Source: Gammaproteobacteria bacterium (GTDB taxonomy: Bacteria > Pseudomonadota > Gammaproteobacteria > Nevskiales > Nevskiaceae). From it: 64,000 bases of DNA. The notes under the pieces are model-generated. The model was given only the letters and a program-made list of their open reading frames with translations, was not told the origin of the DNA and searched no databases. The DNA is taken from positions 1-64,000 of the forward strand of contig JAPLSB010000018.1 of the NCBI GenBank assembly GCA_026398875.1, in the 5' to 3' direction. The position numbers were made by a program, and so were the translations under genes. The number at the start of each line of letters is the position of its first letter. Positions within the stretch are counted from its first letter, which is position 1. Of the stretch, positions 60,430 to 64,000 are shown one piece after another.

Positions 60430-60518
60430 AGCGGGCGTCGGGGCGTTCAGCCCCGACCACAGCACCGACAACGCGGGTTTGGTAACGGCGCCGATCGCGC
60501 TGGCCGGTACCGGCCGGG

Positions 60519-60791
60519 CTAGGTCCGCTTGATCGACAGACGGACTTCGGAACGACCGCCGAGATACCAGAACTCGTATTGCCGCCAGGACGCTTTCGGG
60601 TTGTGCGGCGTCAGCACGATCTCCTGCTGGCGACGCCGGGTGATCAGCAGGATTTTCGCCTGCGGGATCGGACGGCGATCGGAATCCGGCGTCAGCCACT
60701 TGTCGACCAGCTCGGTGACCAGCAAGGTCAGGCGCGCGTTCAGATCGAAAGGCTCGTCTGGCCTCAACGTGACGGCGATCTGTGTGCCCAT
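60519..60791 (-). CDS. Hypothetical protein
   Basis: A 90-residue protein from ATG 60789-60791. It is soluble, with beta-type alternation and many basic residues (KILLITRRRQQEIVLTPHNPKASWRQYEFWYLGG). I recognise no family. It occupies the place where pilD would lie after pilC and points the opposite way, toward pilC. A weak GGGAT precedes the start. Coding is plausible but not certain. Confidence 0.5.
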   Translation of the reverse strand: MGTQIAVTLRPDEPFDLNARLTLLVTELVDKWLTPDSDRRPIPQAKILLITRRRQQEIVLTPHNPKASWRQYEFWYLGGRSEVRLSIKRT

Positions 60792-60939
60792 GAGCTATCC
60801 CGGACCTCGCTTCGTGCTGAGCTATCTTCGCGTATCGATTCGTGGCCGTCACGCCGCCAAGGCTGCCGCCGGTCCGCTTTCGTTCCGCCTCATGTCGCGC
60901 CATCGACGCGGCCCTGTGCAGCGCGCACGTCGGATGTCA

Positions 60940-60966
60940 GAAAAGACGAAGGCCGGTTGCCCGGCC
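60940..60966 (-). terminator. Rho-independent terminator after etfA
   Basis: On the minus strand GGCCGG (60961-60966) and CCGGCC (60951-60956) pair around GCAA, followed by TTCGTCTTTT. It lies 31 bp past the etfA stop. Confidence 0.75.
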
Positions 60967-60997
60967 CTCGTGGTTCAACGATGCATACAGCCGAGCA

Positions 60998-61942
60998 TCA
61001 GGCCTTGGCTTCGAGTTCCGGCACCAGCGCGAACAGGTCGCCGACCAGACCGTAGTCCGCCACTTCGAAGATCGGCGCTTCCGGATCCTTGTTGATGGCG
61101 ACGATGGTGCGGGCGTCCTTGATGCCGGCGAGATGCTGGATCGCGCCCGAGATGCCGATCGCGAAGTACAGCTCCGGCGCGATGATCTTGCCGGTCTGGC
61201 CGACCTGCATGTCGTTCGGCACATAGCCCGAGTCGACCGCCGCGCGGCTGGCGCCGACGCCGGCCTTCAGCTTGTCGGCCAGCGAGTAGATGATGTTGAA
61301 GTTCTCGCTCGAGCCCAGCGCACGGCCGCCGGAGACCACGCGGTTCGCACTCTGCAGTTCCGGACGCTCGCTCTTCTGCGCTTCCAGCTTGACGAAGCGG
61401 GTGTGGCTCGGAATCACCGCATCGACGCTGATCTTCTCGATCGGTGCAGCGGCAGCGGCGGCACCGGTGGCCTGGAACGAGGCCAGACGGATCGTCGCGA
61501 CGATGCACGGCGACGCCGGGGCTTCGACGGTCAGGATCGCGTTGCCGGCATAGATCGGACGATCGAAGCTGGTGGCCGAGTGCACGGCCATGATGTCCGA
61601 CACCTGCTGCACGCCGAGCTTGGCGGCCACGCGCGGCAGGAAGTCCTTGCCGCTGGTGGTGCCGGCCGCCAGCACGTGGCTGTAGCCACCGCTCTGGGTC
61701 AGCGCGACGATCTGCGGCGCGATGGCGCTGGCGACGTAGTCGTCGTTGCCGGCGCGGTCGACGACCAGCACCTTGGCCACGCCGTCGAGCGCAGCAGCCT
61801 GGGCAGCGACGGTCGAGCCGTCGTTGGCGAAGACGGCGACATGGATGTCACCGCCGATGGCCTTGGCCGCGTTGACGACCTTGGCGATGCCGCTGTTCAG
61901 CTTGCCGTCGGCATGCTGACCGATGACGAGAATCTTGCTCAT
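60998..61942 (-). CDS. etfA: Electron transfer flavoprotein, alpha subunit
   Basis: FAD-binding subunit of the ETF heterodimer that collects electrons from acyl-CoA dehydrogenases. The 314-residue protein has the N-terminal domain ([16 protein letters not shown]) and the FAD domain with [48 protein letters not shown] and the end [21 protein letters not shown]. It follows etfB by 27 bp. Confidence 0.97.
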   Translation of the reverse strand: MSKILVIGQHADGKLNSGIAKVVNAAKAIGGDIHVAVFANDGSTVAAQAAALDGVAKVLVVDRAGNDDYVASAIAPQIVALTQSGGYSHVLAAGTTSGKDFLPRVAAKLGVQQVSDIMAVHSATSFDRPIYAGNAILTVEAPASPCIVATIRLASFQATGAAAAAAPIEKISVDAVIPSHTRFVKLEAQKSERPELQSANRVVSGGRALGSSENFNIIYSLADKLKAGVGASRAAVDSGYVPNDMQVGQTGKIIAPELYFAIGISGAIQHLAGIKDARTIVAINKDPEAPIFEVADYGLVGDLFALVPELEAKA

Positions 61943-61969
61943 GGGAATGCTCCTAATGTGGGAAGACGG

Positions 61970-62716
61970 TTAGATCAGGCCCTTGGCCTTGAGCGCGGTG
62001 ACCAGCTCGTCGACCGTCTTCACCATCACGCCCTTCGAGCGCTTCGGCGGGTTGGCGGTCTTGACCGACTTCAGGCCGGCGGCGGCGGTGACGCCGAGAT
62101 CGCCGAGACCGACGACTTCGATCGGCTTCTTCTTCGCCTTCATGATGTCCGGCAGCTTCAGGTAGCGCGGCTCGTTCAGGCGCAGGTCGGTGGTGATGAT
62201 GCCCGGGAGGTCGAATTCCAGGGTTTCGAGGCCGGCGTCGACTTCACGGGTCACGGTCGCCTTGCCACCGTCGATCTCGACCTTCGAAGCGAACGTCGCC
62301 TGCGGCAGGTCAAGCAGTGCGGCAACCATCTGGCCGGTCTGGGCGGCGTCGTCGTCGATCGCCTGCTTGCCGAGGAAGAACAGTTCCGCGCCTTCCTTCT
62401 TGAACACGGCGGCGAGCGCCTGCGCGGCGGTCAGCGGCTGGATTTCTTCATCGACCTTGACGTGCACGGCGCGATCGGCACCGAAGGCCAGCGCGGTGCG
62501 CAGGGTTTCCTCGCACTTCGCGCCGCCGACGGTCACGGCGATGATTTCGGTCAGCTTGCCCTTTTCCTTCAGGCGCACCGCCTCTTCCATCGCGATCTCG
62601 TCAAACGGGTTGACGCTGTGCTTCACACCGTCGACCACCACGCCCGAGCCGTCCGGCTTGACCTGGATGCGAACGTTGTAGTCGATCACTCTTTTGACGC
62701 TGACCAGTGCTTTCAT
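61970..62716 (-). CDS. etfB: Electron transfer flavoprotein, beta subunit
   Basis: AMP-binding subunit of ETF. The 248-residue protein begins MKALVSVKRVIDYNVRIQVK and has NPFDEIAMEEAVRLKEKG, the family signature near GKQAIDDDAAQTGQMVAALL and TTDLRLNEPRYLKLPDIMKAKKKP at full usual length. First gene of the etfBA pair. Confidence 0.97.
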   Translation of the reverse strand: MKALVSVKRVIDYNVRIQVKPDGSGVVVDGVKHSVNPFDEIAMEEAVRLKEKGKLTEIIAVTVGGAKCEETLRTALAFGADRAVHVKVDEEIQPLTAAQALAAVFKKEGAELFFLGKQAIDDDAAQTGQMVAALLDLPQATFASKVEIDGGKATVTREVDAGLETLEFDLPGIITTDLRLNEPRYLKLPDIMKAKKKPIEVVGLGDLGVTAAAGLKSVKTANPPKRSKGVMVKTVDELVTALKAKGLI

Positions 62717-62753
62717 CTTCTCTCTCTAGCGAACCACAGTAGTTGACAGTTTT

Positions 62754-63401
62754 TCAGAGGCCGTCGCCAAACAGGCCGTTCCTGCGCAGCAGATCGAACT
62801 CGGCCATCCCGCCGATGCTGACCCCGGTTTCATGGATCAGCCCGTCCTTCAGGCCATAGACCCAAGCGTGCACCTGCACCGCCTGCCCGCGCTCCCAGGC
62901 ATCGCGGATGATCGTCGTTTCGCAGACGTGCGCCGCCTGCGAAATCGCATTGAACTCGCACAGCATATCGCCGCGCTTGGCCGTGTCCGATTCGGCATCG
63001 AGCTTGTTGCGATAACGGGTGATGACATCCCGGACATGCTGCAGCCAGTTGTCGGCCAATCCGACGCGCGCGCCACTCAGCGCGGCCAGCACGCCGCCGC
63101 AGCCGTAGTGGCCGACAACCAGGATGTGCTTCACCTTCAGCACATCCACCGAATACTGCAGCACCGACAGGCAGTTCAGATCGGTATGCACCACCACGTT
63201 GGCGATGTTGCGATGAACGAATACGCCACCGGGCGGCAGGCCGATGATCTCGTTGGCCGGAACGCGGCTGTCGGAACACCCGATCCACAGGTACTCCGGC
63301 AGCTGCTGCTTCGACAGACCCGCGAAGAAGCCCGGCTGGGCGTCCTCGACGCTCCGCGCCCAGGCGCGGTTCTGGTCCAGCAGCGTCTTCAATTCGGACA
63401 T
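62754..63401 (-). CDS. can: Beta-class carbonic anhydrase
   Basis: Zinc enzyme interconverting CO2 and bicarbonate. The 215-residue protein has ligands Cys42, Asp44 and Arg46 (GCSDSRVP) and His98, Cys101 (VVGHYGCGG), the same numbering as the E. coli Can enzyme. The remaining pattern (GGVFVHRNIANVVVHTDLNCLSVLQY) is typical. It lies between ETF-QO (42 bp upstream) and etfB, all on the same strand. Confidence 0.97.
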   Translation of the reverse strand: MSELKTLLDQNRAWARSVEDAQPGFFAGLSKQQLPEYLWIGCSDSRVPANEIIGLPPGGVFVHRNIANVVVHTDLNCLSVLQYSVDVLKVKHILVVGHYGCGGVLAALSGARVGLADNWLQHVRDVITRYRNKLDAESDTAKRGDMLCEFNAISQAAHVCETTIIRDAWERGQAVQVHAWVYGLKDGLIHETGVSIGGMAEFDLLRRNGLFGDGL

Positions 63402-63443
63402 GTCGCAGGTGGCTATCAGGCCGGTTCGGGCAGGACCGGCAGA

Positions 63444-64000
63444 TTACATCGTTGCGTAGTTCGGGCCGCCCGAACCTTCCGGTGCGATCCAAGTGATGTT
63501 CTGCGCCGGGTCCTTGATGTCGCAGGTCTTGCAGTGCACGCAGTTCTGGGCATTGATCTGGAAGCGCTTGTCGCTGCCCTCGCCGATCACTTCATAGACG
63601 CCGGCCGGGCAGTAGCGCTGCGCCGGTTCGTCGTACATCGGCAGGTTCCTGCCGATCGGGATCGACGCATCGGCGAGCTTCAAGTGGACCGGCTGCTCCT
63701 CCTCGTGGTTGGTCGAGGACAGGAACACCGACGACAGCTTGTCAAAACTGAGCTTGCCGTCCGGCTTGCGGTAGGCGGGCTTCGCGCTCTGCGACGCCGG
63801 CTTCAGCGTGGCGTGATCCGGCGTGGTGTCGTGCAGCGTGACCGGAATCTTGCCGCCGAACAGGTTCTGGTCGACCCAGTTGAACGCGCCACCCATCAGG
63901 ATGCCGAACTTGTGGATCGCCGGGCCGAAGTTGCGGCTGCGGTACAGCTCGTCATGCAGCCAGCTGGCCTTGAAGTCGGCGGTGTAGCCAGTCAGGTCGT
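63444..64000 (-). CDS. Electron transfer flavoprotein-ubiquinone oxidoreductase (partial, N-terminus off window)
   Basis: Membrane-associated enzyme that passes electrons from ETF to ubiquinone. Only the C-terminal ~185 residues are present; the frame is open to base 64000. The [4Fe-4S] ligands are visible in the ferredoxin-like end: YCPAGVYE then NCVHCKTCDIKDPAQNITW. The sequence LPMYDEPAQRYCPAGVYEV and the final GGPNYATM are typical of ETF-QO. Grouping with etfBA downstream makes functional sense. Confidence 0.95.
   Translation of the reverse strand, partial: DLTGYTADFKASWLHDELYRSRNFGPAIHKFGILMGGAFNWVDQNLFGGKIPVTLHDTTPDHATLKPASQSAKPAYRKPDGKLSFDKLSSVFLSSTNHEEEQPVHLKLADASIPIGRNLPMYDEPAQRYCPAGVYEVIGEGSDKRFQINAQNCVHCKTCDIKDPAQNITWIAPEGSGGPNYATM

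Overview
The window looks like chromosomal DNA of a GC-rich, aerobic gammaproteobacterium. Several marks point there: an rluF-yhiN pair, mutY next to yggX, leuS-lptE, class-IVa pilus genes behind a sigma-54 promoter, etfBA beside ETF-ubiquinone oxidoreductase, and mltF. The hydrocarbon-related genes would suit the Nevskiales (Solimonas/Nevskia/Hydrocarboniphaga type), but that placement is inference from gene content only.

Region 1 (1-9431) is the end of a genomic island inserted at the 3' end of a tRNA-Phe gene. From the tRNA inward it carries a tyrosine integrase, an AlpA-like DNA-binding protein, and a type I restriction-modification system (hsdM, hsdS, hsdR). Between hsdS and hsdR lie a decayed NERD/helicase pseudogene and an intact Fic protein. 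Upstream of fic is an array of four phased palindromes. hsdR runs off the left edge.

Region 2 (9512-27533) is mostly core and housekeeping: yggX, mutY, an AsmA-family protein, rimO, rluF, yhiN, tesB, an acpH-like gene, an acyltransferase, a GMC oxidoreductase and an orphan GspE/PilB-type ATPase. It also holds a TIR-membrane-TPR protein. Oddities are a 148-bp mutY/yggX overlap, a 194-bp inverted-repeat element before rimO, and a 47-codon frame that repeats the start of the GMC gene.

Region 3 (27884-43999) is a catabolic cluster. A complete toluene-4-monooxygenase-like set (tmoABCDE) faces away from an envelope module (RND transporter, DUF1329, YCF48-like, DUF1302) often found with hydrophobic-substrate metabolism. 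The reductase tmoF is inverted and convergent. It is followed by a NahR-type LysR regulator with a second, NahAa-type reductase, and then by an AraC-type regulator. The N-terminal half of that regulator looks like the N-terminal domain of an IS5-family transposase. Upstream of tmoA are direct repeats spaced 21 bp apart, the geometry used by XylS-type AraC regulators.

Region 4 (44579-64000) holds a LamG-domain protein, tRNA-Ser(CGA), mltF, a thioredoxin-like ferredoxin, a DUF481 protein, a GlcF-like Fe-S protein and leuS-lptE. Next comes a type IV pilus locus: sigma-54 promoter, pilin, glycan ligase, a histidine-rich membrane protein, pilB and pilC. The right end has etfBA, a beta-carbonic anhydrase and the end of ETF-QO. 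A 37-bp palindromic repeat occurs inside the coding frames of both hsdM and leuS.
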